From positions 1 to 38,956 of the forward strand of contig NZ_SMKI01000006.1 of assembly GCF_004348415.1 (NCBI RefSeq): a DNA stretch of 38,956 nucleotides. The letters are read 5' to 3'. The position numbers and the translations under genes were made by a program. How positions within the stretch are numbered: the stretch's first letter is position 1; each line of letters begins with the position of its first letter. The notes below the pieces were generated by a model. It was not told the origin of the DNA. It did no database searches and worked only from the letters and a program-made list of their open reading frames with translations. The DNA is from Streptomyces hainanensis (lineage in GTDB: Bacteria; Actinomycetota; Actinomycetes; Streptomycetales; Streptomycetaceae). Positions 1 to 8,216 of this stretch are shown one piece after another.

Positions 1-1126
1 GGCGGAAGGTCTCCGGCGGGGTCCAGTCGCCGGTGCGGAGGAAGTTCTCGATGGTGGGCATCCACGGCCGGTGGTCGATGCCCTGCTCCTTCAGCCAGTC
101 GTCGTCGTAGTACTCGTGGGTGTAGCGGTCGGCGGGGTCGCACAGCACGGTGGCGACCTTGCCGGTCCGGCCCTGTTCGCGCATGCCGAGGAGGACGCGG
201 ATGGCGCCGAAGACGCCGGTGCCGGTGGAGGGTCCCGGCGCGATGTTCCAGTCGCCGGCGGCGAGGACACGCATGGTGGCGACGGACGCGGCGTCGTGGA
301 CGCGGATCATGCGGTTGACGGTGGTGGGGACGAAGGAGGGTTCGACGCGGGGGCGGCCGATGCCCTCGATGTGGGAGCCCTTGTCGGTGACGGTGGGGTC
401 GCGCCAGAACCAGCCGTCGAAGTACGCGGAGTGCTCGGGGTCGGGCACGCACACCTTCAGGCCGCTGCCGGTGTAGCGGGCGTGGCGGGCGACGGAGGTG
501 GTGGTGCCGCCGGTGCCGGCGCCCATCACGAACCAGTCCAGGTCGGGTACGGCGCGCAGGAGTTCGGGGGCGAGTCCCTCGTCGCCGCGCCAGTCGTAGG
601 CGCGTTCGGCGTAGGTGAACTGGTCCATGAAGTGGCCGCCGAAGCGGTCGGCGACCCGGCGGGCGTAGGTGACGATGTCGCCCGAGACGGGGACGACGTT
701 GCCGCCGAGGTCCGTGATGGCCTTCTTCTTCTCGGTGGCGGTGGTGTCGGGGACCACCGCGTAGAAGGGGATGCCGAGTTTCCGGCAGTACCAGGCCTCG
801 GAGATGGCGGTCGAGCCGCTGGACGCCTCCACCACGGGGCGGCCCTTGACGAGCCAGCCGCTGGCGAGGGCGTGGAGGAGCAGCGCGGCGGCCAGCCGGT
901 GCTTGTGGCTGCCGGAGGGCTGGTCGGCCTCCCGCTTGACGTACAGCCGCAGCCCGGTCAGCTTCGACGGGAGCGGGATCTCCGTGATCGCCGTCTCCTC
1001 GGGCGCGAGGTCGCCGCGGATCCGCTGGACGCAGTCGATCACCCAGCCACGGTCGTCCGGGTAGACGTCCGACTCGTCGTCGCCCTCCACCCGCCGCTGC
1101 TCCGTGGCGCTCTCCACCAACGTCAT
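1..1126 (-). CDS. PLP-dependent cysteine synthase/desulfhydrase family protein (3' end cut by window)
   Basis: This is a fold-type II PLP enzyme of the cysteine synthase/cystathionine beta-synthase superfamily. The closest functional model I know is the mycobacterial L-cysteine desulfhydrase Cds1, so sulfide release from cysteine is as likely as cysteine synthesis. The Schiff-base lysine is K75 in PSGSHKHR, followed by an ASSGST substrate loop and a GTGGTT phosphate-binding loop. The ATG at 1126 follows a strong GGAGGTCAGGG ribosome site. About 375 codons are visible and no stop is reached before base 1; the family is usually only slightly longer, so little is missing. It lies downstream of an XRE regulator on the same strand, 172 nt away, and may be its target. 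Family certain, reaction uncertain. Confidence 0.9.
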   Translation of the reverse strand, partial: MTLVESATEQRRVEGDDESDVYPDDRGWVIDCVQRIRGDLAPEETAITEIPLPSKLTGLRLYVKREADQPSGSHKHRLAAALLLHALASGWLVKGRPVVEASSGSTAISEAWYCRKLGIPFYAVVPDTTATEKKKAITDLGGNVVPVSGDIVTYARRVADRFGGHFMDQFTYAERAYDWRGDEGLAPELLRAVPDLDWFVMGAGTGGTTTSVARHARYTGSGLKVCVPDPEHSAYFDGWFWRDPTVTDKGSHIEGIGRPRVEPSFVPTTVNRMIRVHDAASVATMRVLAAGDWNIAPGPSTGTGVFGAIRVLLGMREQGRTGKVATVLCDPADRYTHEYYDDDWLKEQGIDHRPWMPTIENFLRTGDWTPPETFR

Positions 1127-1266
1127 CCCTGACCTCCGGCCGGCTCGATCGGTGCCACCGGACCGGCCGCACGCGCCCGCCCATGATGCGGCGGTGCGAC
1201 GAGGGGCGGCCGGCACGCACTCCCGGTGCGTGGTGGGTTCACCGTTCCGGCCCAACCGGCCGTGTG

Positions 1267-1296
1267 CCCGTTCCCGTGCCCGTGCCCGTGCCCGTG
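1267..1296. repeat. Hexanucleotide tandem repeat, five CCCGTK units
   Basis: Five consecutive 6-bp units (CCCGTT once, then CCCGTG four times) end three bases before the stop codon of the XRE regulator gene, in the 172-nt gap before the cysteine synthase-like gene. The repeat is non-coding. Copy number could vary by slippage. I see no other clear element in this gap. Confidence 0.7.
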
Positions 1297-1298
1297 GT

Positions 1299-2141
1299 TC
1301 ACCTGAAGGTGGGGAACTCTTCGACGCCCAGCACGCGCAGCAGCTCCAGCCGCTCGCGGGTCTCGGCGTCCGCCGGGGTGAGGACCAGCAGCTGCTGCCC
1401 CTGGTCGGGGGTGACCAGGGTCTCGCAGTCCATGAGCAGGCGGCCCACCCGCGGGTGCAGGAAGGTCTTGCGGTCGGCGCGCCGGACCGCCACCTCGTGC
1501 TCTTCCCAGAGCCGGCGGAAGTCGGCGCTCGCGGCCCGCAACCGGTCGACGAGCCCGGCGACCGCGGGGTCGCCCGAGCGGCGGCCGGCGGCCGCTCGCA
1601 GGTCGGCCACCAGCTGGCGGGCGTGGTGTTCCCGCTCCTCGGGCGGGCAGACGGCGCGGGCGGCGGGGTCGGTGAACCAGCGGAACACGACGTGGCGCCG
1701 GTCGCCCGAGAAGCCGGTGTGGTCGCCGGTCAGCAGGATGGCCGCCCGGTTCTGGGCGAGGATCTCGCCCAGGTCGGACAGCACGAGGGCCGGGGTGCCG
1801 CCGAGCAGGTCGAGCATGCGCACCAGGCCGGCGCGGGCCAGGCGGGCCGCCCCGTCGGCGGGCGGGGGCCGGTGGCCCGCCAGGTGGAACAGGTGGTCGC
1901 GCTCGTCCTCGGAGAGCCGCAGCGCCCGGGCCAGCGCGCCGAGCAGTTGGGCCGAGGGCTGGCTGCTGCGGCCCTGTTCGAGGCGCACGACGTAGTCCAC
2001 CGACATGCCGGCGAGCATGGCCACCTCCTCCCGGCGCAGGCCGGCGATGCGGCGACGGGCGCCGGCGGAGACGCCGACCTCGGCCGGGCGGATCGCCGCG
2101 CGGCGGCGCCGCAGGAAGTCGGCGAGCTGCTCACGTTGCAT
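1299..2141 (-). CDS. XRE-family helix-turn-helix regulator with MmyB-like ligand-binding domain
   Basis: A 280-residue transcription factor. Residues about 5-70 form an XRE-type helix-turn-helix (REEVAMLAGMSVDYVVRLEQ carries the recognition helix). The rest is an MmyB-like PAS-related domain (family PF17765), which in this family binds a small hydrophobic or fatty-acid-like ligand. Length and order are typical of the many Streptomyces paralogs. I chose the ATG at 2141 because the helix-turn-helix begins right after it; a longer in-frame extension to 2336 is Arg/Pro-rich and crosses the divergent promoter. The gene is divergent from an aldo/keto reductase, the usual arrangement for this family, so it probably represses or activates that enzyme. 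Confidence 0.9.
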   Translation of the reverse strand: MQREQLADFLRRRRAAIRPAEVGVSAGARRRIAGLRREEVAMLAGMSVDYVVRLEQGRSSQPSAQLLGALARALRLSEDERDHLFHLAGHRPPPADGAARLARAGLVRMLDLLGGTPALVLSDLGEILAQNRAAILLTGDHTGFSGDRRHVVFRWFTDPAARAVCPPEEREHHARQLVADLRAAAGRRSGDPAVAGLVDRLRAASADFRRLWEEHEVAVRRADRKTFLHPRVGRLLMDCETLVTPDQGQQLLVLTPADAETRERLELLRVLGVEEFPTFR

Positions 2142-2177
2142 GCCCCCATGGTCCCTCGCGGCCGGCGGGCCGAGCCA

Positions 2178-2212
2178 GGGAGCGTCGCTCCCACGATGAA
2201 CGCTCCGCTCCC
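2178..2212. promoter_or_regulatory. Candidate operator for the XRE regulator/aldo-keto reductase pair
   Basis: In the 127-nt divergent gap, GGGAGC-GTC-GCTCCC is a 6-bp inverted repeat at 2178-2192. The half-site GCTCC(C) recurs at 2202 and 2207, the last exactly 20 bp (two helical turns) from the right arm. This suggests cooperative binding by the neighbouring XRE regulator. It is not the TGGGAGCGCTCCCA box of CebR, since the arms are three bases apart. Confidence 0.4.
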
Positions 2213-2268
2213 GCGCCCCGTGGCGCGGGCGCAGGGTGGGCGGCACGCCGACGACGAAGGAGAACACG

Positions 2269-3264
2269 ATGCGGACGCGAACCCTGGGCAGTGCGGGACC
2301 GGCCGTCTCAGCCCTCGGCCTGGGCGCGATGGGCATGTCGGGCGCCTACGGCGAGGCCGACCGCGCGGAGAGCGTCGCCACCGTGCGCGCGGCGTTGGAC
2401 GCCGGCGTCACGCTGATCGACACCGGCGACTTCTACGCCATGGGCCACAACGAGTTGCTGCTCGCCGAGGCGCTGCGCGGCCGGGACCGGGACGACTACC
2501 TGCTGAGCGTCAAGTTCGGCATGTTGCGGGGGCCGGGCCCGGAGTTCGGCGGGCACGACGGCCGTCCCGAGGCGGTGAAGAACTTCCTGGCCTACTCGTT
2601 GACGCGGCTGGGCACCGACCACGTCGACGTCTACCGTCCGGCCCGGCTGGACCCGGCCGTGCCGATCGAGGAGACGGTCGGCGCGATCAAGGAGCTGATC
2701 GACGCCGGGTACGTGCGGCACCTCGGCCTCTCGGAGGTCGACGCGGCGACGATCCGCCGCGCGCACGCCGTGCACCCGGTCGCCGACCTGCAGATCGAGT
2801 ACTCGCTGATCTCCCGCGCGGTGGAGGCGGAGGTGCTGCCCACGCTGCGGGAGCTCGGCATCGGCCTGACCGCGTACGGCGTCCTCGGCCGCGGCCTCAT
2901 CTCCGGGCACTGGACGGCCGGGCACCGCGCCGCCCCCGGCGACAGCCGCGGCCACAGTCCCCGGTTCTCCGGCGGGAACGTGGCACACAACCTCGCCCTC
3001 GTGGAGGCCCTGCGCCGGGTCGCCGAGGCCAGGGGACGCACCGTCGCCCAGCTGGCCATCGCCTGGGTGGCCGCCCGGGGCGAGGACGTCGTGCCCCTGG
3101 TCGGCGCCCGCACCCGGGAGCGGCTGGCCGAGGCGCTGCCCGCGACGGAGCTGCGCCTCACCGCGGACGACCTCGCCGAGATCGAACGGGCGGTGCCGCC
3201 GGGCGCGGCACGCGGCGACCGGTACCCGTCCGCGTTCATGTCGGGTCTCGGCGTGGGGAACTGA
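2269..3264 (+). CDS. Aldo/keto reductase
   Basis: An NADPH-dependent oxidoreductase with a TIM-barrel fold, 331 residues, probably reducing aldehydes or ketones in the cytoplasm. D51 (LIDTGDFY), Y56 and K82 (SVKFG) match three of the four family catalytic residues. The fourth, usually His in a YQxHRxDP-like strand, reads YRPARLDP with Ala125, a variant I also associate with some actinobacterial members. The C-terminal cofactor-binding strand VVPLVGARTRE is present. The ATG at 2269 follows GAAGGAG at good spacing. It is divergent from the MmyB-type XRE gene and ends before a strong terminator hairpin. The substrate cannot be told. Confidence 0.92.
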   Translation: MRTRTLGSAGPAVSALGLGAMGMSGAYGEADRAESVATVRAALDAGVTLIDTGDFYAMGHNELLLAEALRGRDRDDYLLSVKFGMLRGPGPEFGGHDGRPEAVKNFLAYSLTRLGTDHVDVYRPARLDPAVPIEETVGAIKELIDAGYVRHLGLSEVDAATIRRAHAVHPVADLQIEYSLISRAVEAEVLPTLRELGIGLTAYGVLGRGLISGHWTAGHRAAPGDSRGHSPRFSGGNVAHNLALVEALRRVAEARGRTVAQLAIAWVAARGEDVVPLVGARTRERLAEALPATELRLTADDLAEIERAVPPGAARGDRYPSAFMSGLGVGN

Positions 3265-3265
3265 A

Positions 3266-3308
3266 CCCGGCCGCCGCGGTGGGCCACCGGCCCACCGCGG
3301 CGGCCGGG
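3266..3308. terminator. Bidirectional terminator, 20-bp perfect hairpin
   Basis: Twenty complementary G/C-rich bases (3266-3285 with 3289-3308) flank an ACC loop. The hairpin starts two bases after the aldo/keto reductase stop and ends ten bases before the stop of the convergent MBL-fold gene, so it can serve both. There is no U-tract, as is common in Streptomyces. Confidence 0.85.
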
Positions 3309-3318
3309 GGGTGTCCGG

Positions 3319-4086
3319 TCAGGCCAGTTCCACGCGATCGATCAGGCCCGCGGCGGTGAAGGCGTCCACCAGCCGCTCGCGGCCCTCGGTGAAGTGGGCC
3401 CAGCTGTCGAAGTGGACGGGGACGACGCGGCGGGCTCCCAGGACGCGGGCGGCCTCGGCGGCCTGGGCGCTGTCCAGGGTGAGCAGCTGCCCGTCGAGGA
3501 GCGGCGTGCGGACGGCGCCGGCGAACAGGACGGCGGTGTCCACGGGGCCGAAGCGGTCGGCGATCTCGCGGACCGGGCCGAGCTGGGCGTTGTCGCCGCT
3601 GACGTAGACGGTGGGCAGGCCGTCGGCGGTCAGGACGAAGCCGACGACCTCGCCGACGACCGGTTCGAGGTCCTCGCGCGCTCCCGGGCCGTGCAGCGCG
3701 GGAACGCCGGTGACGGTGATCGTGCCGGCCTCCGGGCAGCACAGCTCGACGGACTCCCAGTCCTTCAGGGGCCGGGCGGTGCCGCCCAGGCGGACCGCGC
3801 CGCCGGGCGTGGTCAGGATCAGGGGGACGTCGGCGAGCAGGGCGCGGCCCGCGGTGTCGAGGTTGTCGTCGTGCTCGTCGTGCGACAGGAGCACCACGTC
3901 GACCCGGTCGAGTTCGGCGGGGGTGATGGCGGCGGGCGCCGTCTTGGTGAGCCCCGAGGGGTAGCCGCCAGGCGGGTCGAAGGTCGGGTCGGTCAGGAAG
4001 TGCAGTCCGCCGTACCGGATGAGCGCCGTCGGACCGCCGAAGACCCTGACGGTCACCTCTCGGTTGGACGGGTCGGATGCTGCCAT
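3319..4086 (-). CDS. MBL-fold metallo-hydrolase (UlaG-like)
   Basis: A 255-residue metallo-beta-lactamase-fold protein of the UlaG-like/beta-lactamase superfamily group. The metal-binding motif is LLSHDEHDDNLD (H69, H72, D73/D74), a variant of HxHxDH typical of this subgroup. Other expected ligands lie in PALHGPG, VYVSGDNAQ and VVPVHFDSW. No signal peptide is seen, so it is cytoplasmic. The ATG at 4086 follows GAGGAG. It is divergent from a CGNR zinc-finger regulator with a shared operator region, so that regulator is its likely controller. The hydrolysed substrate is unknown. Confidence 0.9.
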   Translation of the reverse strand: MAASDPSNREVTVRVFGGPTALIRYGGLHFLTDPTFDPPGGYPSGLTKTAPAAITPAELDRVDVVLLSHDEHDDNLDTAGRALLADVPLILTTPGGAVRLGGTARPLKDWESVELCCPEAGTITVTGVPALHGPGAREDLEPVVGEVVGFVLTADGLPTVYVSGDNAQLGPVREIADRFGPVDTAVLFAGAVRTPLLDGQLLTLDSAQAAEAARVLGARRVVPVHFDSWAHFTEGRERLVDAFTAAGLIDRVELA

Positions 4087-4097
4087 GTCGACATCTC

Positions 4098-4147
4098 CTC
4101 ACGGATGGGTTCGCTGGCATCCGTGAGAATAGAGTTGGTCACGGATG
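4098..4147. promoter_or_regulatory. Three-half-site operator between MBL hydrolase and CGNR regulator
   Basis: CTCACGGATG (4098-4107) and CATCCGTGAG (4118-4127) are a perfect 10-bp inverted repeat with a 10-bp spacer. A third copy, TCACGGATG (4139-4147), pairs with the middle arm as a second inverted repeat. Like arms are 40 bp apart, about four helical turns. The right half-site contains the ATG of the regulator. Weaker CCGTGAG copies follow at 4161 and 4170. Such spacing fits autoregulation by the adjacent CGNR protein and simultaneous control of the MBL gene. Confidence 0.6.
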
Positions 4148-4810
4148 AAGGCAAGCTGTACCGTGAGGTCCGTGAGTGGGAGCGCGGACGCCGAGCCGAG
4201 GAACCCGGGGCTTCCGCCGGCGCCGGGGGCCGACCGGTATCCCGCGCTCGACCTCGCCAACAGCGCCGTCGTCCTGCCCGGCGGCCAACGCCTCGACCTG
4301 CTGGGCGAGCCGTCCGCCGCCGGCCGGTGGCTGGTCGACCGCGCACTCGCCCCCGAGGACGCCGAACTGCGGGAGATCTGTGCGGCGCGCATGCGCGCGC
4401 TGCGCGACCAGGTGCGCGCCCTCTTCGCCGCCCTCGTCGACGGGCAGCCGCCCCCCGGCGCCGCGCTGACCGCCGTCAACGACGCCCTCACCCGGGTTCC
4501 CACCGCCGCCCCGCTGGGCTGGGATCGCGTCCGCGGCCCGTACCGCACCGCCCCGCACCCCGTCGACCAGATCGTCGACCAGGCCCTCGGCATCCTCGCG
4601 GCCAACGCCGCCGACCTGCTCACCGGCCCCGACGCCGAACGGCTGACGGCGTGCCCCTCCACCCCCTGCGACCGCTACCTGCTCCGCGCCGGCCGCCGCC
4701 ACTGGTGCTCGGTCCGCTGCGGCGACCGCGCCCGCGCGGCCCGCGCCTACGCCCGCCGCACCGGCAACGGCGACGCCGAGGCCCCCCACGGCGGGCCGGG
4801 ATCCGGATGA
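4145..4810 (+). CDS. CGNR zinc-finger / ABATE-domain regulator
   Basis: A 221-residue protein with an N-terminal ABATE-like helical domain (YPALDLANS at about residue 32 is the usual opening) and a C-terminal treble-clef finger with C170, C175, C188 and C192. The signature tetrad reads CGDR instead of CGNR. The family is thought to be DNA-binding and often sits beside the genes it controls; here that is the MBL hydrolase 58 nt away on the other strand. The start is uncertain. ATG 4145 has no ribosome site but lies about ten bases after a TAGAGT -10-like box (4130-4135), so leaderless translation is possible. GTG codons at 4163 and 4172 are alternatives. Confidence 0.85.
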   Translation: MKASCTVRSVSGSADAEPRNPGLPPAPGADRYPALDLANSAVVLPGGQRLDLLGEPSAAGRWLVDRALAPEDAELREICAARMRALRDQVRALFAALVDGQPPPGAALTAVNDALTRVPTAAPLGWDRVRGPYRTAPHPVDQIVDQALGILAANAADLLTGPDAERLTACPSTPCDRYLLRAGRRHWCSVRCGDRARAARAYARRTGNGDAEAPHGGPGSG

Positions 4811-4856
4811 CCGCCGAGGTCGACGGGCGGCCGCGCGCCGCCCGTCGACCCCGGTC

Positions 4857-7800
4857 TCAACCGCGGGTGCGCAGCGGCTGGATGGAGATGTCGCGGTAGC
4901 GGACCGCGTTGCCGTGGTCCTGCAACCGGATCGGGCCGGCCGTCGGGCCCTCGGGGGCGCCTCCTCCCGTCGGTCCTGTCAGCGCCACGTCGTCGTGGAC
5001 GGTGACGCCGTTCCACACGACCGTGACGCGGGCGTCCGCCGTCTTGACGCCGTCGGCGTCGAAGCGGGCGGCGCGGAAGGTGATGTCGTACGTCTGCCAG
5101 GTCTCCGGCGGGCGCGCCGCGTTGACGTCCGCGGCCCGCTGTTCGTAGATGGCCGCCGCCTCGTTGGCGGCCAGCGCGTCGACGCCGTAGGAGTCCAGGA
5201 CCTGGATCTCGTAGCGGTCCTGGAGGTAGACGCCGCTGTTGGCGCGGTCCTGCCCGGTCACGTCCGGTGGCAGTTCGGGCAGCCAGAACTCCAGACGCAG
5301 CCGGAAGTCCTGGAACGCCTGCTTGGTGCGGATGTCGCCGCAGCACACCTCCATCGCCTCGTCGTCGACCAGCGGCCACTCCACCATGCGGCCGTCGCCG
5401 TGCTGGAACGCGGACCGGTCGACGCCGTCGAAGAGCGTGACGGGGCTGCCCGACCGGTGGACGGTGAGCAGGTCGAGGTTGACGTGCCCGGTGTCGTCGG
5501 GTTCGTGGACATAGGTGATGGTGTTGCTGCCACGGCGCAGGTTCAGCCGCTCGCTCTGGGTGGACCACTGCTCCCAGGTGCCGGTGGACAGCAGGTTCGT
5601 CTGTCCCACCCGCCGCCCGTTGACGTAGACGCTCAGCGTCTTGGTGCCGGTGAAGGGGTCGGGGCCGTTGGAGTAGCGCAGCCCGACGTCGTGCGGGCCG
5701 CCCCTGGCGGCGTCCACGGTGAAGGTCGTGCTGGCGCCCTCGGTGCCGTAGCCGGCGACGAAGCCGCGCCCCGAGTACGCGTCGTGGTCGTCGGCGAGCC
5801 GCGCCCCGCCCGCGAGCCGCGCCTCCTCCGCCTCGTACGACGACGGGGCGGACTCCGGCACCCCGGGGATCCGGTTGAGGGTGTACCAGGCCTCGGTGTT
5901 CCACAGCTCCTGGCCGCTCACGTCGGTGAACGGGCGGGGCGAGCGGAGGTGGACCACGTGTCCCGGCTTCAGGCCCGGGATGTCCAGGGTGACCGTCCTG
6001 CCGTCGGCGGAGACGGAAGCCGAACGCACCGTCAGGGTCTCCTCGTCGACCTTCGGCCCGCCGTACTGGGCGGTCGGCAGGTAGCGCCACTGTTCGACGC
6101 GGTAGCCGGCGGCCAGCGCGTCCACCGTCTCCTGGGAGAGCGGCTTGGTGTACTCCACCTCGAAGCCGCCGCTCGTGGCGCGCATGGCCAGCATGTCGAA
6201 GGCGTCGTCCCCGGTCTCCGTCAGCTTCTGCAGGCCGAAGGTCAGCTTCCCCTCCTGGCCCCAGTTGCCGCCCGCGCCGATGCCGCCGGCGTAGAGGGCG
6301 CCGTCCGGGCCCACGCTGAGCCGGTTGACGCCGGCCTCCAGGCCCTGCGTGAAGCGGAAGACCGCGCCCTGGTAGGCGCCGTCGACCTGCTCCAGGTACG
6401 CCCGTTGGATGCCGCCGTAGGTGACGTCGCCGAAGAGCATCTGCCCGGCGAACGTGCCCTCCTGGAGGGTGAGCGGCGTGCTCGGGGAGTTGGCGATCTC
6501 GTTCTGCGGCAGCCACAGCACCGGCTGGGTGACGGGCTGGTCGTCGAAGGGGCCCGCGGGGTTGGTGTAGTGGTTGAAGAAGTCGCCCTGGTCGACCTGG
6601 ACGAGTTTGGACGAGGGCAGCCAGCCGCCCTGGTTGTCCGTGACGAACAGCTCGCCCTCGGGGCCCCAGCCGATGCCGTTGGGGGTGCGCAGGCCGCCCG
6701 CGACGTAACCGACCTCGCCGGTCTCGCGGTTCACCCTGATCGTGGTGCCGCGGTTCTCGGCGGGCTGCGGGTTGGTCGTGGCGCCGCCGAGGTCGATGGC
6801 GACGGACAGGTTCAGGTAGAAGTAGCCGTCCCGGTAGAGCAGGCCGAAGGCGAACTCGTGGAAGTTGCCGCCCCACGGCCAGGTGGCCACCGTCCGGTAC
6901 TCGTCGATGACCTCGTCGCCGTCGAGGTCCACCAGTTCGGTCAGCTCGTGCTTCTGCGAGACGTACAGGGAGCCCTCGACGTACTTCAGGCCCTGCGGTT
7001 CCCGCAGTCCCTCCGCCACCCTGACCGCGGTCACCTGCCCGGGACCGGTGTCGCCGGTCACGTTGTCCAGCAGGTAGACCTCGCCGTCGGTGGGCTGCTG
7101 GTTCGGTGAGCCGCCCCCGCCCCAGGTGGCGACCGCCAGACGGCCGTCCGGCAGCCACTCCATCGCGGTGACCTGCGGCTCGAACCCCTCGGGCCGGAGG
7201 TCGGTCAGCTCGTAGTCGGGGTGCACCTCGGTGAGGGGCAGGCCGTCGCCCGGCGAGTCGAAACTGCCCTCGCACTCCTTGCGGCCGGGAGCGGTGACGC
7301 GCACGACGCCGGCGTCCGTGCTCAGCACGGAGTTCGGCACGACGGAGAAGTCGCTCGCGCCCGGCGGCCGCCAGGAGAGCGTGAGCTGCTGCTCGCCGTC
7401 ACGCTCGAAGTACTCGACGAACAGCGCGTGGTAACCGGCCGTCAGCTCCACCGAGCCGTCCTTGGACGTCGCGCCGTGCAGCCCGTCGTGGTCGATGACC
7501 TGCTGGTCGTCCACGAAGAGCCGTGAGCCGTCGTCGCTGGTGAGGCGGAAGGTGTAGGTGCCGTCCTGCGGCACGTCGATGTTGGCGATCGCGTGGGTCA
7601 CGAAGCGGTTCTCGAAGCCGAACTGGTCGGCCGTGGTCCAGTCGATGGTGGGCATCAGCCGGTCGACGTTCGGCGTCTGACCCGGCTTGAGCGTGCAGAT
7701 CTCCTCCAGCGGCACCTGTACGTCGTAGGTGCGCAGGGTCACCCCGGGTTCCTGGGGCGGTGGTTCGTCGGCGGCCCGGGCCTCCTGGCCCGCGGCGGGC

Positions 7801-7901
7801 GCCGCCCAGCCGGCCCCGGCAAGCAGGGTCACGGCCAGCAACGTCCCGAGGCGGCCGCGGAGTCTTCGATGGAACCGGCGGTGGGTCGACGGTTTGACCA
7901 T
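4857..7901 (-). CDS. Secreted multidomain protein: PA14, sugar-dehydrogenase-like beta-propeller, CBM and DUF1080 domain
   Basis: A 1,014-residue exported protein. Residues 1-40 are a signal peptide (basic start, then LLAVTLLAGAGWAAPAAG). Residues about 60-170 are a PA14 carbohydrate-binding domain (DGTYTFRLTSDDGSRLFVDD). Residues about 200-640 resemble a soluble glucose/sorbosone-dehydrogenase-like propeller (EGLREPQGLKYV, PNGIGWGPEGELFVTDNQGG). About 690-810 is a CBM6/35-like beta-sandwich (YEAEEARLAGGA). The last 190 residues are a DUF1080/3-keto-disaccharide hydrolase fold (NSGVYLQDRYEIQVLDSYG). Together these suggest binding and oxidation or hydrolysis of an external sugar. The ATG at 7901 follows AGGAGGAG. 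A longer open frame to 9059 is the antisense shadow of the lectin gene. Exact substrate unknown. Confidence 0.88.
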   Translation of the reverse strand: MVKPSTHRRFHRRLRGRLGTLLAVTLLAGAGWAAPAAGQEARAADEPPPQEPGVTLRTYDVQVPLEEICTLKPGQTPNVDRLMPTIDWTTADQFGFENRFVTHAIANIDVPQDGTYTFRLTSDDGSRLFVDDQQVIDHDGLHGATSKDGSVELTAGYHALFVEYFERDGEQQLTLSWRPPGASDFSVVPNSVLSTDAGVVRVTAPGRKECEGSFDSPGDGLPLTEVHPDYELTDLRPEGFEPQVTAMEWLPDGRLAVATWGGGGSPNQQPTDGEVYLLDNVTGDTGPGQVTAVRVAEGLREPQGLKYVEGSLYVSQKHELTELVDLDGDEVIDEYRTVATWPWGGNFHEFAFGLLYRDGYFYLNLSVAIDLGGATTNPQPAENRGTTIRVNRETGEVGYVAGGLRTPNGIGWGPEGELFVTDNQGGWLPSSKLVQVDQGDFFNHYTNPAGPFDDQPVTQPVLWLPQNEIANSPSTPLTLQEGTFAGQMLFGDVTYGGIQRAYLEQVDGAYQGAVFRFTQGLEAGVNRLSVGPDGALYAGGIGAGGNWGQEGKLTFGLQKLTETGDDAFDMLAMRATSGGFEVEYTKPLSQETVDALAAGYRVEQWRYLPTAQYGGPKVDEETLTVRSASVSADGRTVTLDIPGLKPGHVVHLRSPRPFTDVSGQELWNTEAWYTLNRIPGVPESAPSSYEAEEARLAGGARLADDHDAYSGRGFVAGYGTEGASTTFTVDAARGGPHDVGLRYSNGPDPFTGTKTLSVYVNGRRVGQTNLLSTGTWEQWSTQSERLNLRRGSNTITYVHEPDDTGHVNLDLLTVHRSGSPVTLFDGVDRSAFQHGDGRMVEWPLVDDEAMEVCCGDIRTKQAFQDFRLRLEFWLPELPPDVTGQDRANSGVYLQDRYEIQVLDSYGVDALAANEAAAIYEQRAADVNAARPPETWQTYDITFRAARFDADGVKTADARVTVVWNGVTVHDDVALTGPTGGGAPEGPTAGPIRLQDHGNAVRYRDISIQPLRTRG

Positions 7902-7931
7902 TGCTCCTCCTGACGCGAGTGGAGCGGGACA

Positions 7932-7950
7932 GAGCCTGGAGCCCAGGCTC
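7932..7950. promoter_or_regulatory. 8-bp-arm palindrome at the predicted transcription start
   Basis: GAGCCTGG-AGC-CCAGGCTC is a perfect inverted repeat lying at about +3 to +21 of the predicted transcript of the PA14/propeller/DUF1080 gene. That position suits a repressor operator, though an RNA hairpin in the leader is an alternative. No regulator gene is adjacent. Confidence 0.4.
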
Positions 7951-7960
7951 GGCGCCGGAG

Positions 7961-7989
7961 AGACTAGGGACTTCGTGTTGACGTGTCCA
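7961..7989 (-). promoter_or_regulatory. Sigma-70-like promoter of the PA14/propeller/DUF1080 gene
   Basis: On the minus strand TGGACA (7989-7984) and TAGTCT (7966-7961) are separated by exactly 17 bp. This matches the principal vegetative consensus at five and four positions. Transcription would start near 7953, giving a leader of about 50 nt before the ATG at 7901. Confidence 0.6.
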
Positions 7990-8216
7990 TGCTTCTGGCG
8001 TGGTCGGTTGAAACGGACTCGCCCGACAGCCGGAAGATTCGGGGCGGTCGGCCCGTCTTCTGCCACTCGGACGAAGAAGTGCGCGCGGGCGCGAAGGAAG
8101 TCGTCGCGCGGTGAACTCGCCGGCCGTCCCGCGCGTGGAACAGGGGAAGGGGCGGTCGCCCACGACCGGCCGAAGGGCCCGAGGGCCGTCGCGAGACCGA
8201 GGCCGGAGGCCTGACC

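Larger units (their letters stand above)
7902..8216. other. 315-nt divergent regulatory gap
   Basis: This non-coding gap separates two divergent exported-protein genes. It holds the promoter and palindrome annotated separately for the minus-strand gene. For the plus-strand lectin gene I found only a TTGAAA at 8008-8013 without a convincing -10. No other structured element was seen. Confidence 0.6.

Noticed and set aside
1104..3359. A 751-codon plus-strand frame across three genes
   Set aside because: It covers the XRE gene antisense and the aldo/keto reductase out of frame; the product is low-complexity.
4747..7275. An 842-codon frame parallel to the PA14/propeller gene
   Set aside because: Same-strand shifted frame with Arg/Pro/Gly-rich product; the true frame has recognisable domains and a signal peptide.
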